Shown one piece after another: positions 1 to 10,893 of a stretch of DNA of 64,000 bases. The stretch spans positions 124,001 through 188,000 of the forward strand of contig CAMFGY010000001.1 of assembly GCA_945952065.1 (NCBI GenBank). The letters run 5' to 3'. The notes under the pieces are model-generated. The model saw nothing but the letters and a program-made list of their open reading frames with translations, had not been told where the DNA came from and ran no database searches. The first letter of the stretch is position 1, and each line of letters begins with the position of its first letter. The DNA is from an uncultured Burkholderiales bacterium (GTDB taxonomy: Bacteria; Pseudomonadota; Gammaproteobacteria; Burkholderiales; Burkholderiaceae_C). Made by a program: the position numbers and the translations under genes.

Positions 1-1
1 C

Positions 2-316
2 GTCGCCAGCGTCTGCGTGCTGCTTTACACCGGGCCCTTGTCCGACACGGGCAAATCGCGCCTCAGGGCCATGGCCGAAACCAACGACGGCTTTGAGATC
101 GCCCGGCGCGACTTGGAGATTCGCGGCCCGGGCGAATTCATGGGCGCACGCCAAAGCGGCGCCGAACTGCTGCGCTTTGCCGATCTGCAAGAAGACTCCG
201 GCCTGCTGCAAGCCGCCCGCCGCCTCGCGCCGCAACTGCTGGACAAGCACCCCCAGGCCGCGCGCCGTCAGGTGGAGCGCTGGCTGGGTTCCAAAGCGGA
301 GTTCTTGAAAGCCTGA
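2..316 (+). CDS. recG: ATP-dependent DNA helicase RecG, C-terminal end (partial)
   Basis: The window opens inside recG; 104 C-terminal codons are present in frame 2, ending at TGA 314-316. The visible part is the end of helicase domain 2 and the C-terminal wedge-supporting region: the motif around SRLRAMAETNDGFEIARRDL followed by EIRGPGEFMGARQSG is typical of RecG, and of PriA/Mfd-like helicases only more distantly. RecG regresses stalled replication forks and unwinds branched recombination intermediates in the cytoplasm. The 5' part lies outside the window. In many Burkholderiales recG sits close to oxyR (known context); here oxyR is about 26.8 kb downstream. Confidence 0.93.
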   Translation, partial: VASVCVLLYTGPLSDTGKSRLRAMAETNDGFEIARRDLEIRGPGEFMGARQSGAELLRFADLQEDSGLLQAARRLAPQLLDKHPQAARRQVERWLGSKAEFLKA

Positions 317-423
317 GGGACTCTGGCGTGGCCAGGGATTTTTCACCATTGCGGTCACAGTTGATAACCCTCTAGCTATGACTAGACTCGCCCCAATTCC
401 AAAAAATATCAGGAGGGTGCGTC

Positions 424-2535
424 ATGCAAAAGTTTCCCTATGGCCTCTCAGCGGCAGCAATCGCTGGTGCCGGGCTTTTATCGGCATGTGGCGGCGGAGG
501 CAGCGGGGGTACAGAAAAGCCCCCAGAACCCCTGCCCACCGCCAACTCTGTGGCGGACAGCTACACGCTCGATTGGAATGCCGCCAAGCGTTTGAGCGTG
601 CTGGACAACGACAGCAGCTCTGGTGGCATCGCCAAGCTCAGTCTCGTCGAGTCGCCCAAGAATGGCACGGCCACCGTTGAAGACGGGGTCTTGCTCTACA
701 CGCCCAAGGCCGGTTTCTTCGGTGAAGACAGTTTGCGCTACCGACTGACGGTCGGCACGGCCAGCAGTGAAGCGGCAGTCAAACTCAGTGTGGAAGCCAG
801 TTTGACCGTCGAAGGCGTCGTCAGCGATGCGCCGATCGCCAACGCCAAAGTGCAGTTAAACGCTGGCAGCAAAAGCGTTACTGCCGACGCCGACGCCAAT
901 GGACGCTACAGCGTGGTATTCAAAACCGCCGAGCCTGGGGCGTTTGTCCGCCTCTCTGCCCAGGGCCAAGGCACGCAAAGCCATGTGGTGCTGGAGAGCT
1001 TGGTCGGAGAAGCCAAGTCCTTGGCCGCAGTCAGTCCAACTGGCAAAGTCAGCGCGGCGCAATGGCCCGCACTCAACATCACCCACTTGAGCAGCGCGCA
1101 GGTCGGACTGCTGACGCAAAGAGGAACGCTGCCCAGCTCTGATGCTGAGCTCAGCACCCGAATCGCCAGCATCAGCGCCTTTGAAATTCTCGACGCCGCC
1201 GCGCTGATCAAGCTGCTTGTCGATGACCAAGTGCCCCTGCCTGCTGGCGCCAAATCCACGCAGGAACTGCTCAACTCGGCTTCGCTCTACCCAGCATTCA
1301 GCAGCCTTGCTCTCAAGACCTACGACACACGGATTGAGAAGCTTCAGCAGGGCCTATCAGCTGACCCGGCACTCTCTTCAGCCATGCCCAAACCAGCGAC
1401 GGACGGATTGACCCTGTTGTACGTGAGCGGCCTGGGTGGTGGGGCAATCCCAGCGTCGCGAATAACGCTACAAGCCGACGGCTCCGCTTTGGTTGTGGAC
1501 AGCAGCGTCAAAAAGGGCCGCTGGACTCATGAGTCCAATCAAATCACGGTGCTCTATGACGAAGCACTGATCTACAAGACGACGGGCAGCAAGGCCGGCT
1601 ATCCTGGCCTAGGAAATGCCAGCGCGAACAACGTCGTCACAGGTTTCCAGATCCGTGAAATGGGCGGCATGCCCAGTAGCCGGATACTGGCTGCCATCAA
1701 CTCCATCGGCTATCTCGAAGTCTTGGAAGGATCATCAAGCGGCCAACGCATTCCAAGCGAAGCTCAATGGTGGGCGAATTGGCGATACAAGGCCAAACAG
1801 CCGTTTTCAACGCAAGACTTTGCCGCAGGCAAGCGCTGGGCTGGGCCTTTGTCGGCACGAACCTCGATGCAGAGTGGACAGGGCAGCTATCAAGATGTAA
1901 TGCTGATCACCGGCCCCGGAACAGGGCGCATGGAGCGCAGCGGCGAGAACTTCAATTGGTCGATCGAGGACGGAGACTTGCTGGCTCGTTTGAGTGACGG
2001 CAGCTATCGCTATCAGCGCATGGGTAAAGATCCCAGCGGGGCCGAACGCTGGCTGGTGGAGCAGAGCGTCAACGGCGTGGTGTCAAGCGTCGCCGAGATC
2101 ATGGCCGTCGAAGCGGTAGACCTGAAGGTCGATGCCCCGATGATGGCGAGGAAATGGAACTCCAATGTCAACGCCCAAAGCTGGCAGGATACTTTCTTCT
2201 CTTTGCGCTCCGATGGCGCGGTGGGTCTGGTGGGCTTGGGTTACAAGCAGCAGGAATACGCCCCGACCTACCAGTACGGCACGTGGGATCTCAAGGCCGA
2301 CGGTAGCGTGATGCTTTACACCGCGCGGCGAAGCGATGGCAAGCTATGCACTCAAGAGTGGATTCAAACCGCCCCGCCGACCACCAACCCCGACTGCAAA
2401 ACGAGTGAGTGGCATCAAATCAAGATGGTGGGGAAGAACGGCCGTCACTTGTTCGCCATGGACAAGGTCAGCGCGCCCAATTTCCCCATCAGCTATCGCT
2501 TGATTGCACTGACTGATAGCGGCGAGGTGAAGTGA
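424..2535 (+). CDS. Large Ig-like / carboxypeptidase-regulatory-like lipoprotein, function unknown
   Basis: A 703-residue secreted lipoprotein. The start is fixed by an AGGAGGG Shine-Dalgarno about 6 bases before ATG 424. Residues 1-22 form a lipoprotein signal (lipobox LLSAC, Cys22) followed by a GGGGSGG linker. Residues 40-120 resemble a cadherin/Ig-like bacterial adhesin module (VLDND, GTATVEDG, then TPKAGFFGEDSLRYRL), as repeated in RTX-type surface proteins. Residues 125-180 resemble a carboxypeptidase-regulatory-like beta sandwich (VSDAPIANAKV, DANGRYSV). The C-terminal 350 residues are rich in W/Y and G and I do not recognise them. It stands alone between recG and a convergent cytochrome peroxidase gene. 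A cell-surface binding or structural role is only an inference. Confidence 0.8.
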   Translation: MQKFPYGLSAAAIAGAGLLSACGGGGSGGTEKPPEPLPTANSVADSYTLDWNAAKRLSVLDNDSSSGGIAKLSLVESPKNGTATVEDGVLLYTPKAGFFGEDSLRYRLTVGTASSEAAVKLSVEASLTVEGVVSDAPIANAKVQLNAGSKSVTADADANGRYSVVFKTAEPGAFVRLSAQGQGTQSHVVLESLVGEAKSLAAVSPTGKVSAAQWPALNITHLSSAQVGLLTQRGTLPSSDAELSTRIASISAFEILDAAALIKLLVDDQVPLPAGAKSTQELLNSASLYPAFSSLALKTYDTRIEKLQQGLSADPALSSAMPKPATDGLTLLYVSGLGGGAIPASRITLQADGSALVVDSSVKKGRWTHESNQITVLYDEALIYKTTGSKAGYPGLGNASANNVVTGFQIREMGGMPSSRILAAINSIGYLEVLEGSSSGQRIPSEAQWWANWRYKAKQPFSTQDFAAGKRWAGPLSARTSMQSGQGSYQDVMLITGPGTGRMERSGENFNWSIEDGDLLARLSDGSYRYQRMGKDPSGAERWLVEQSVNGVVSSVAEIMAVEAVDLKVDAPMMARKWNSNVNAQSWQDTFFSLRSDGAVGLVGLGYKQQEYAPTYQYGTWDLKADGSVMLYTARRSDGKLCTQEWIQTAPPTTNPDCKTSEWHQIKMVGKNGRHLFAMDKVSAPNFPISYRLIALTDSGEVK

Positions 2536-2693
2536 TCGACGTCATCCCCCATCAAGCACCGCGTGTTGCACTCGAATGCTCAGTTGGGGCTCGATTCGAC
2601 TCTGTCCTTGCAAGGATGACACTTCAGTTTGCCGCGTCGATCGCCATGGCGCCCTGAACACAGGCCCTGACGCCGCGACAGGCAGGGGCGCCC

Positions 2694-4040
2694 TCAGGAA
2701 CAACCCGGCGCTGTCGGCCCGCCCGGGCGGTAGCCGTCGGTGAGGGTGTGCAAGAAGCACAGCAGCTCGGCCTGTTCGACCTCATTCGTCAAGGGGCGGG
2801 CGCTGAAGGGGGCGTCGCGGTTGACATTGCCACGCAGAGCCGGGGGCAGGTCGTCATAGAGCTGCACCTGCCGGTCCTGGCTGGGGTAGAAAAAGGCCGC
2901 ATCGGCATCCCGCAGTTGATAAAAGCGCAGGGCCATCTCCAGGCTGGTGAATTGGCCGTTATGAAAATAGACCGGGCGCTGGGCGGTGTTGCGCAAGCTA
3001 GGAATGCGAAAGAACCCACAGCTGTCGGTCCGGCCCTTGAGCTCGCTGCGTGGCGACTGGCACAGGCCCAGGTCATAGGCCTGGGCGTCTGCGTTGGCCG
3101 GGATCTTGCTGTTACGCGGCACGCCCAAAGCGGCGTAGCCAAAAGTGCTGAAAACCGGTGGCCGACCATCCACACTCAATGAAGGGTGGCAGGCGGCGCA
3201 ATTGCCCCGCTTGGGGTCGTTGAACACCGCCAAACCCCGAGCTTCGGCTGCGGTGAATTGGGCCCTGCCTTGCTGCACCCAGTCAAACTTGGCGTCATAG
3301 GGGTGCATGCGGGCGTCTTCCAGCTGAAAGCTTTGCAAGGCTTGGCTGGCCTGCGCGACCCATGTGGCGTCATCCGGCACCTGCGCTGCGCTGGCATGCA
3401 AAAAGACGCGCGCAAATTCGGCGGCATAGGGAGCCGCGCGCAGCTTGCGCGCCAAATCGGCGCGGCTGCCATTGTCCATCTCACGCGGATTGAACCAAGG
3501 CAGCAGGGCCTGCGCCGCGAGGTCGTCGGCACGGCCGTCGGCCATCAAGCCGCCACGATAGTCCCCAGGCGCGGTGCTCGATGTGCCGGTGAAAGCGCCC
3601 ACACGCTCCAAGTAGCGCAGCGATGGAACGGCCCGCAATCCAAATTCGCTGCTCGAGCGTCCGCCCTGCTGCACCGCCAAGGCATTGGGCGGGCCGTGGA
3701 AAAAAGCCGGGTCATGGCAGGTGGCGCAGGACATGCGGCCCGAACCGCTGAGGCTGGGGTCATGAAAAATTTGCTCGCCGAGCGAGGCCTTGGCACTCAG
3801 GGCCGCACTGCTGGCGGGGGGGCTGGGCGGCTGCGGCTGTGAAGCGGCGGAGGCCGGCGGCGTTGGACTGGAGGCAGCACTGGCGGCAGTAGCCGCGGCC
3901 GTGGCATCGGACGCGCCGGAGTTCCCGCCGCCAGCGCCACCGCCACAAGCCACCAAGGCAAAGACCCATACCGCAGCGCCAGCAGCCCTCGGCCAAGCTG
4001 GCTTGCGGCTCAGTTTTGAACAGGTGTGGTCGCGCCCCAT
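2694..4040 (-). CDS. Di-heme cytochrome c peroxidase / MauG-family lipoprotein
   Basis: A 448-residue protein if it starts at ATG 4040; an in-frame ATG at 4082 would add 14 residues before the signal. The signal peptide ends in a lipobox (ALVAC) followed by GGGAGGG and an Ala/Pro/Ser-rich linker of about 45 residues. Two c-type haem sites are visible: CATCH at about 105-109 and CAACH at about 281-285, the arrangement of bacterial di-haem peroxidases and MauG relatives. Such enzymes reduce hydrogen peroxide in the periplasm with electrons from small cytochromes, or oxidise protein substrates. The conserved C-terminal FRIPSLRNTAQRPVYFHNGQ segment also fits the family. It is monocistronic and faces the preceding lipoprotein gene tail to tail. 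Confidence 0.9.
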   Translation of the reverse strand: MGRDHTCSKLSRKPAWPRAAGAAVWVFALVACGGGAGGGNSGASDATAAATAASAASSPTPPASAASQPQPPSPPASSAALSAKASLGEQIFHDPSLSGSGRMSCATCHDPAFFHGPPNALAVQQGGRSSSEFGLRAVPSLRYLERVGAFTGTSSTAPGDYRGGLMADGRADDLAAQALLPWFNPREMDNGSRADLARKLRAAPYAAEFARVFLHASAAQVPDDATWVAQASQALQSFQLEDARMHPYDAKFDWVQQGRAQFTAAEARGLAVFNDPKRGNCAACHPSLSVDGRPPVFSTFGYAALGVPRNSKIPANADAQAYDLGLCQSPRSELKGRTDSCGFFRIPSLRNTAQRPVYFHNGQFTSLEMALRFYQLRDADAAFFYPSQDRQVQLYDDLPPALRGNVNRDAPFSARPLTNEVEQAELLCFLHTLTDGYRPGGPTAPGCS

Positions 4041-4108
4041 GCGCTGATTATGGCGCTTAGGTTTGCCGCCTCGATGCCCCACTGATGGGGGCCAGCGCCA
4101 GCCTGGGC

Positions 4109-5488
4109 TCAGGCGCTGGCCTCGGCCTCATCCAGCAGGCGAGCAATCAAAGCGCCTTGCAGCTCAGGCGGCAATTGCAGACTGACCTGGACCCCATTGC
4201 CGGCCGCCGCTTGCACCGCTTCACCGTCTCGGCCGCGCAAGGCTTGCAAGGTGATCTCGCGGTTGCCGCTGGGGTGAATGATCTCCAGGCGGTCGCCCAC
4301 AGCGAAGCGATTTTTCACTTCGATCTGGGCCCAGCCCTGGGCATCGATCTGGCGCACCTCGCCGACAAACTGGCTGCGGTGCGCTTTGGAATGGCCGTCC
4401 AGATAATTCTGCAGCTCTTGGCTGCGATGGCGTTGGTAGAAGCCGCTGGTGTAGCCACGGTTGGAGAGGCCGTCGAGCTCGCCCAGCAAGGCGGGGTTGA
4501 AGGGGCGGCCGGCCACCGCGTCGTCGATGGCGCGGCGGTAGACCTGGGCCGCGCGTGAGACGTAGTAGCGGCTCTTGGTGCGGCCCTCGATCTTCAGCGA
4601 ATCCACGCCAATCTCCACCAAGCGCTGCACATGCTCGACCGCACGCAGGTCTTTGGAGTTCATGATGTAAGTGCCGTGCTCATCTTCTTGAATGGGCATC
4701 AGCTCGCCCGGGCGCTGCGACTCTTCGATCAAATAAGTGCGGTCGGCCAGCGGATGGCGCGGCGTGCCGCCAGCGGCGGCCACAAAGTCTTGCTCGGCCT
4801 GCTGCACGGCCTTGTGGAAGTCGAACTGAATCGGCTGAGCCTGGCCCGCTTCGTCCTCGAAGGCATCGCCCAGCTTGTAATCCCAGCGGCAGGCATTGGT
4901 GCAAGTGCCTTGGTTGGCATCGCGGTGATTGAAATAGCCCGAGAGCAGGCAGCGCCCGGAGTAGGCGATGCACAAAGCGCCGTGGACAAAAACCTCCAGC
5001 TCGATATCGGGACATTCCTGGCGGATTTGCGCCACTTCGTCCAGACTCAGCTCACGCGACAAGATGATCCGCTTGAGGCCCTGGCGCTGCCAGAACTTCA
5101 CCCCGGCATAGTTGACCGTGTTGGCCTGCACCGAGAGGTGAATCGGCAGCTCGGGCCAGCGCTCGCGCACCATCATGATCAGGCCGGGGTCGGCCATGAT
5201 GAGCGCGTCGGGCTGCATCGCCACCACCGGCGCCATATCGGCCAGATAGTTCTTCAGCTTGCCGTTGTGCGGCAAGATATTGCTGGCCACCAGGAACTTT
5301 TTGCCGCGCGCATGCGCCTCGGCAATGCCGATCTTGAGGTTCTCGAGCTTGAAGTCGTTGTTGCGCGCGCGCAGCGAGTAACGCGGCTGACCGGCGTAAA
5401 CCGCATCGGCACCAAAGTCGAAGGCCGCGCGCATGCGCTCGAGATCGCCCGCAGGCAAGAGCAGTTCAGGGGACTTGAGCAAAGACAT
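4109..5488 (-). CDS. trhP: tRNA hydroxylation protein TrhP (U32 peptidase family, YegQ)
   Basis: A 459-residue U32-family protein, close in sequence and length to E. coli YegQ/TrhP: it begins with SPELLLPAGDLERMRAAF and carries GADAVYAGQPRYSLRARNN, ALCIAYSGRCLLSGYFN and NQGTCTNACRW, the last holding Cys residues of the family's putative iron-sulfur site. TrhP is known to work with prephenate in 5-hydroxyuridine formation at tRNA position 34. The ATG at 5488 gives the E. coli-like N terminus; an upstream in-frame ATG at 5512 would add eight residues. It is leftward, downstream of the cyclophilin genes but separated by about 95 bases, so probably has its own promoter. Confidence 0.95.
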   Translation of the reverse strand: MSLLKSPELLLPAGDLERMRAAFDFGADAVYAGQPRYSLRARNNDFKLENLKIGIAEAHARGKKFLVASNILPHNGKLKNYLADMAPVVAMQPDALIMADPGLIMMVRERWPELPIHLSVQANTVNYAGVKFWQRQGLKRIILSRELSLDEVAQIRQECPDIELEVFVHGALCIAYSGRCLLSGYFNHRDANQGTCTNACRWDYKLGDAFEDEAGQAQPIQFDFHKAVQQAEQDFVAAAGGTPRHPLADRTYLIEESQRPGELMPIQEDEHGTYIMNSKDLRAVEHVQRLVEIGVDSLKIEGRTKSRYYVSRAAQVYRRAIDDAVAGRPFNPALLGELDGLSNRGYTSGFYQRHRSQELQNYLDGHSKAHRSQFVGEVRQIDAQGWAQIEVKNRFAVGDRLEIIHPSGNREITLQALRGRDGEAVQAAAGNGVQVSLQLPPELQGALIARLLDEAEASA

Positions 5489-5583
5489 GGTCGGGGCGCT
5501 GGTGACAAACAACCCACCAGTCTAGGAAAAGCCCACCGCACTCGCCTTGCCGCAGATCAACAAGGCGTCAAACAATCCAAGGC

Positions 5584-6261
5584 TCACTTCAAGCGCTGCA
5601 CCCAGTAGATCAGCACTTCTTGACGCGGCCGCAGATCTACATCGCTGTAGGCATAGACCGGCACGGCATTGATCGCCTCCACCGTGGCCATACCGGAGAT
5701 CACCCGGCCAAACACCGCATAGCCGGGTTTGTCGGCCGATTGGTAGTCCAAGCTGGGGTTGTCTCTGACGTTGATGAAGAACTGGTTGGTGGCGCTGTTG
5801 GGGTCGCTGCGGCGCGCCATGGCGATGGTGCCGGGCAAGTTGTACTCGCGCGCTTCCAGCGGAATGGGCGCATAGCTGGGGTAGCGCTCCACCATGCCGC
5901 TGGTGTAGCCGCCGCCCTGAATGATGAAGTCGCGGTCCACGCGGTGGAACAGCGTGTTTTTGTAGGCGCCATCGGCCACATAGCGCAGGAAGTTGTTGAC
6001 GGTATTGGGCACCGTGTCCGAGAACAACTCGAAGACGATTTCGCCGCTGCTGGTCAACATGCACACCGTGGGCAGCTTGCTCTGCGCCGATTTGGCCAAG
6101 CCTTCGTTGCTGCAGCTCTGAGTGTTGGGGTAGGGATTAGGGTTGGGCGTGGGAACAGGCAAGGGCAGCGGGCGATGGTCATCCTCGCCGCTGCCGCCTC
6201 CGCAGGCAGCCAACAGAATCACAGCAGCGGCGCTGAGCGCACGCAAAACAAAAGAGCGCAT
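5584..6261 (-). CDS. Cyclophilin-type peptidyl-prolyl isomerase, lipoprotein
   Basis: A 225-residue periplasmic peptidyl-prolyl cis-trans isomerase. A lipoprotein signal (LLAACGGGSG) is followed by a Pro-rich linker. The cyclophilin core spans about residues 65-225 with FHRV (the catalytic Arg is in this motif), FIIQGGGYTSG and GTIAMARRSDPNSATNQFFIN, which match PpiA/PpiB-type enzymes. A Shine-Dalgarno (CAGGAG) precedes ATG 6261. It lies 84 bases downstream of a second cyclophilin lipoprotein gene on the same strand, and the pair probably arose by duplication. It likely assists folding of periplasmic or outer-membrane proteins from a membrane-anchored position. Confidence 0.92.
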   Translation of the reverse strand: MRSFVLRALSAAAVILLAACGGGSGEDDHRPLPLPVPTPNPNPYPNTQSCSNEGLAKSAQSKLPTVCMLTSSGEIVFELFSDTVPNTVNNFLRYVADGAYKNTLFHRVDRDFIIQGGGYTSGMVERYPSYAPIPLEAREYNLPGTIAMARRSDPNSATNQFFINVRDNPSLDYQSADKPGYAVFGRVISGMATVEAINAVPVYAYSDVDLRPRQEVLIYWVQRLK

Positions 6262-6345
6262 TGAGCGGACTCCTGAAACACAGTCCCTGGCTCAACGCGC
6301 TCGATCAGGCCTGTGATGACAGCAGGCCGACTTGCTTACTTCTTG

Positions 6346-6999
6346 TTACGGCTTGATCTCTTCGGCCTTGATGATGACCACGTCCACCAAGGGGATGTCA
6401 TTCGCGTTCGTCGCCGTCGTGTTGATCTGGTCGACGATGTCTTGGCCGGTCAAGACCTTGCCGAAAACGGCATAACCATTGGGGTCCGAAGCGTTGGCAT
6501 CCTTGTAGTTCAAGAAGGCGTTGTCCTTGGCATTGATGAAGAACTGGGCGGTCGCTGAGTCCGGCACCGAGGTGCGGGCCATGGCGATGGTGCCGCGCAG
6601 ATTGCGCAAGCCCACATTGCTTTCCAGCTTGATGGCCGCCGAGGTGGGCGTCTTTTCAACCAAGCCGCCCGTGGTGCGGGTATAGCCACCGCCTTGGCTC
6701 ATGAAGTCCTTGATGACGCGGTGGAAGATGGTGCCGTTGTAGAAGCCCTCGTTGACATACTTGAGGAAGTTGGCCGTGGTGATGGGGGCGTGGGCGTTGT
6801 CCAAGCCCAGTTCAATCACGCCTTTGCTGGTGGTCAAACGGACCCGATGCGTGACGGTCATTTCAACCGCCGGTTTGATATCGGGCGTGGGTTGAATCGG
6901 CGTGCCGGCATCCGAGCCGCCACCACCGCATGCGCTCAACAAGGTCAGGGCGCCCATCGCAGCGCCGATCAAGAAGGGTCGAACAAAAGACTTGGACAT
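6346..6999 (-). CDS. Cyclophilin-type peptidyl-prolyl isomerase, lipoprotein (paralogue)
   Basis: A 217-residue paralogue of the neighbouring cyclophilin. Signal and lipobox: GALTLLSACGGGG. The core has VIELGLDNAHAPITTANFLKY, FHRVIKDFMSQGGGYT and GTIAMARTSVPDSATAQFFIN, so the active-site Arg and substrate-pocket residues are present. I chose ATG 6999, which places a normal basic n-region (MSKSFVRP) before the hydrophobic core; ATG 7014 is also in frame and neither has a strong ribosome site. Unlike its neighbour it carries an insertion KTPTSAAIKLES before the conserved strand. Likely periplasmic foldase. Confidence 0.9.
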   Translation of the reverse strand: MSKSFVRPFLIGAAMGALTLLSACGGGGSDAGTPIQPTPDIKPAVEMTVTHRVRLTTSKGVIELGLDNAHAPITTANFLKYVNEGFYNGTIFHRVIKDFMSQGGGYTRTTGGLVEKTPTSAAIKLESNVGLRNLRGTIAMARTSVPDSATAQFFINAKDNAFLNYKDANASDPNGYAVFGKVLTGQDIVDQINTTATNANDIPLVDVVIIKAEEIKP

Positions 7000-7173
7000 G
7001 GTGTTGGGTATCAATCTAAAACTGAAATCAGGACCTGGATGGAAGTCGGGGGGCGACAGGTTTTCAAACGCTCGGGAGTATCCCCGCTTCCGGCGAGGCG
7101 GCGGGGCGGGCCAGCGGCCCGGCTGATTGCAGATCGCCCGCCTCGCATGAAACAGCGGGCGCGCGATCCCTCG

Positions 7174-8875
<1,702 letters not shown>

Positions 8876-9102
8876 GGGTTCACCTCGGTCGTCGAATCTC
8901 GTGCGCAGGCCCTGGGCGGGCTCGCTTTTCGGGCGCAGTGTAGCCGGGTGCCCCAGGGTTTGCTCTAGGACGGGTCTAGGGCGGGCTGACTAGGCCCCTT
9001 TCACACCGGGACTCTCTGACTGTGCAATTTGTCACGATCCAGCCCCTGTGCACATAATGCCAGCGCACGCCGCCTCAGCCCGCCCGGGTGAAAAGGAGCA
9101 GC

Positions 9103-10857
9103 ATGGCCGAATTGGATCGCGATTGGGCAAAGCGCATGAGCGCGGCAGACGCCGCCGTCATGGAGCTCTTGTTTGACAGCCGGCATTTGCTCAACCCCTT
9201 GCATGCCCACGCCAGTGGCCATCAGCTCAGCGAGGCTGTGCTCGCCACCTTGCCCAAGCCTCCGCGGGAACTGACGCTGGCCTCTGACGGCATCGGCTTG
9301 GCCGTGACCAGCCAGCAGACCCAAGCCCTGGTGGAAGCGGCGCTGCGCTTGCAAAAGCAACAAGACCTCGGCAAGGGCAGCAACAAGCTGCGCGTGCGCT
9401 GCGGCATTCATGCCCTGCAAGATGCCACCCAACCCCAGGCCGAGGAGCTCGCTCTGGCGCGACGCCTGGCCTCGGTCGCGGAGCTGGGGGGCGTATGCCT
9501 GAGCGCCCAGGCCGTGGACCAACTTGCGCAACCTTGGAGCCTGGCCTTGCGTGACCGTGGCCACCAGCCCGACGCTGCCGGTCTCGACATGCATGTCTTC
9601 AGTATCGAGCCCGAAATGTCTGCACCCACGCCTTCAGCTGGCGCCGCGTTCGGGTCCATCCTGGCCGTGCTGCCCCCCAATTTGGGCGCCAACAGCCCAC
9701 GACTGCAAGCCATGGCCGATCTGGTGGCCGACACCTTGATCGTGGCCTTGTCTCGCTCCTCGCAGCTCCAAGTGGTGTCGGCACGGTCCAGCCGCGGCCT
9801 GCGGCATTCGCGCCAGGCCTTGAGCGATGCGTTCGAGCATTTGCACGCCCACCATGTGGTGGTGTGCACCGGCAGCGTGGGCGTGGGCGAGCGCTTGTTT
9901 TTGCAACTGGCCTTGCACGCCCGCAGCGATGCTGGGCCTGCGTCGCCAGCGCTTTGGCAAGAACGCCTCGAATGCAAGCTCGAAGACCTGCTGTACGGCG
10001 AGGCCTTCAGCCTGCAAGAAGCCTGTGCCGACATTCACCGGCTCTTGCTGCATGAGAGCTTGTCGGTCAGCAAGACCCAGGTCTGGCATTCGATGGAGAA
10101 CTACCAAATCTTCAGCGCCGCCACCCAGCTGATGCACAAGCTCTCACCCGGCTGCCTGGAGCAGTCCGGCCAGATGTTGAGCTGGCTCAGCCAGCAACAG
10201 CCGCAAGCGGCCGAGCCGCTGGCATGGTTGGCGTTTTGGCACATGTTGAAGGGCGTTCAAGGTCAGGAGGCGATTGACGAGGCCGCGGCACAAGCCGCCC
10301 ACTTCGCCCAAGCCGCCTTGGCCCTGAGCCCCAGCCATGCCCTGGCCCACACCTTTTTTGGGCATACCTTGGCCATGCGGGGCGGTGATTTGCAGCTCGC
10401 CTTGCAACACCACCAGCTCGCCCTGCGGCACAACCCCAGCTGCGCCTTGGCGTGGTCGTTTCAAGCTTTGGCGCAAACCTATTCCGACCTGAGCCGTGAA
10501 GCCTGTGAGTCGGCCCGACTGGGCTTGGCCCTGTCGCCTTTAGACCCCTGGCAGTATTTTCTTGAAGCGGCGCTGGCCCATGCGCTGCTGGCCCATGGCC
10601 AGTACCAGGAGTCACTGGACCATGCACAAAAGTCGCTGCGCCTGTGCGCAAGCCATGGGCCCACGCTGCTCTACATGGCAATTGCACAAGTCCGTTTGGG
10701 CTTGCAGGCCCAAGCCGAAGCCTCGATGCAAAGCCTGCTGCAACTGTGGCCGAGCTCGACGGTTGCGGCCTTCCGTGTCCGCTATTGGGGACGCCAGGCC
10801 GAGCACACCGAAGACTTTGCGCAGGCCTTGGCCCAAGCCGGCATGCCGCTGCTCTAA
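9103..10857 (+). CDS. Class III cyclase-like / TolB-like / TPR protein, probably a signalling or regulatory protein
   Basis: A 584-residue cytoplasmic protein without a signal peptide. The start at ATG 9103 is decided by AAGGAG five bases before it; GTG 9088 lies upstream of that site. Residues about 60-165 resemble the second half of a class III adenylate cyclase domain (RVRCGIHALQD, then LARRLASVAELGGVCLSAQAV), but metal-binding Asp residues are not obvious, so it is probably catalytically dead. Residues 180-290 resemble the TolB-like domain found in cyclase/CadC-type TPR regulators (MADLVADTLIVALSRSSQLQVVSARSS). Residues 350-570 are TPR-like helices. It precedes the haloperoxidase-subtilase pair by 36 bases and may be co-transcribed with it. 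Confidence 0.65.
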   Translation: MAELDRDWAKRMSAADAAVMELLFDSRHLLNPLHAHASGHQLSEAVLATLPKPPRELTLASDGIGLAVTSQQTQALVEAALRLQKQQDLGKGSNKLRVRCGIHALQDATQPQAEELALARRLASVAELGGVCLSAQAVDQLAQPWSLALRDRGHQPDAAGLDMHVFSIEPEMSAPTPSAGAAFGSILAVLPPNLGANSPRLQAMADLVADTLIVALSRSSQLQVVSARSSRGLRHSRQALSDAFEHLHAHHVVVCTGSVGVGERLFLQLALHARSDAGPASPALWQERLECKLEDLLYGEAFSLQEACADIHRLLLHESLSVSKTQVWHSMENYQIFSAATQLMHKLSPGCLEQSGQMLSWLSQQQPQAAEPLAWLAFWHMLKGVQGQEAIDEAAAQAAHFAQAALALSPSHALAHTFFGHTLAMRGGDLQLALQHHQLALRHNPSCALAWSFQALAQTYSDLSREACESARLGLALSPLDPWQYFLEAALAHALLAHGQYQESLDHAQKSLRLCASHGPTLLYMAIAQVRLGLQAQAEASMQSLLQLWPSSTVAAFRVRYWGRQAEHTEDFAQALAQAGMPLL

Positions 10858-10893
10858 CTTTTCTGGCTCACTTTTTGGAAGGACGAACACGCT

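Noticed and set aside
2647-2692. Possible terminator hairpin after the large lipoprotein
   Set aside because: The arms GGCGCCCTG and CAGGGGCGCC pair imperfectly over a long loop and no T tract follows.
9024-9042. TGAC...GTCA near the TPR gene as a fifth CusR-like box
   Set aside because: The half-sites are ten bases apart and not six, and the arms are only four bases long.
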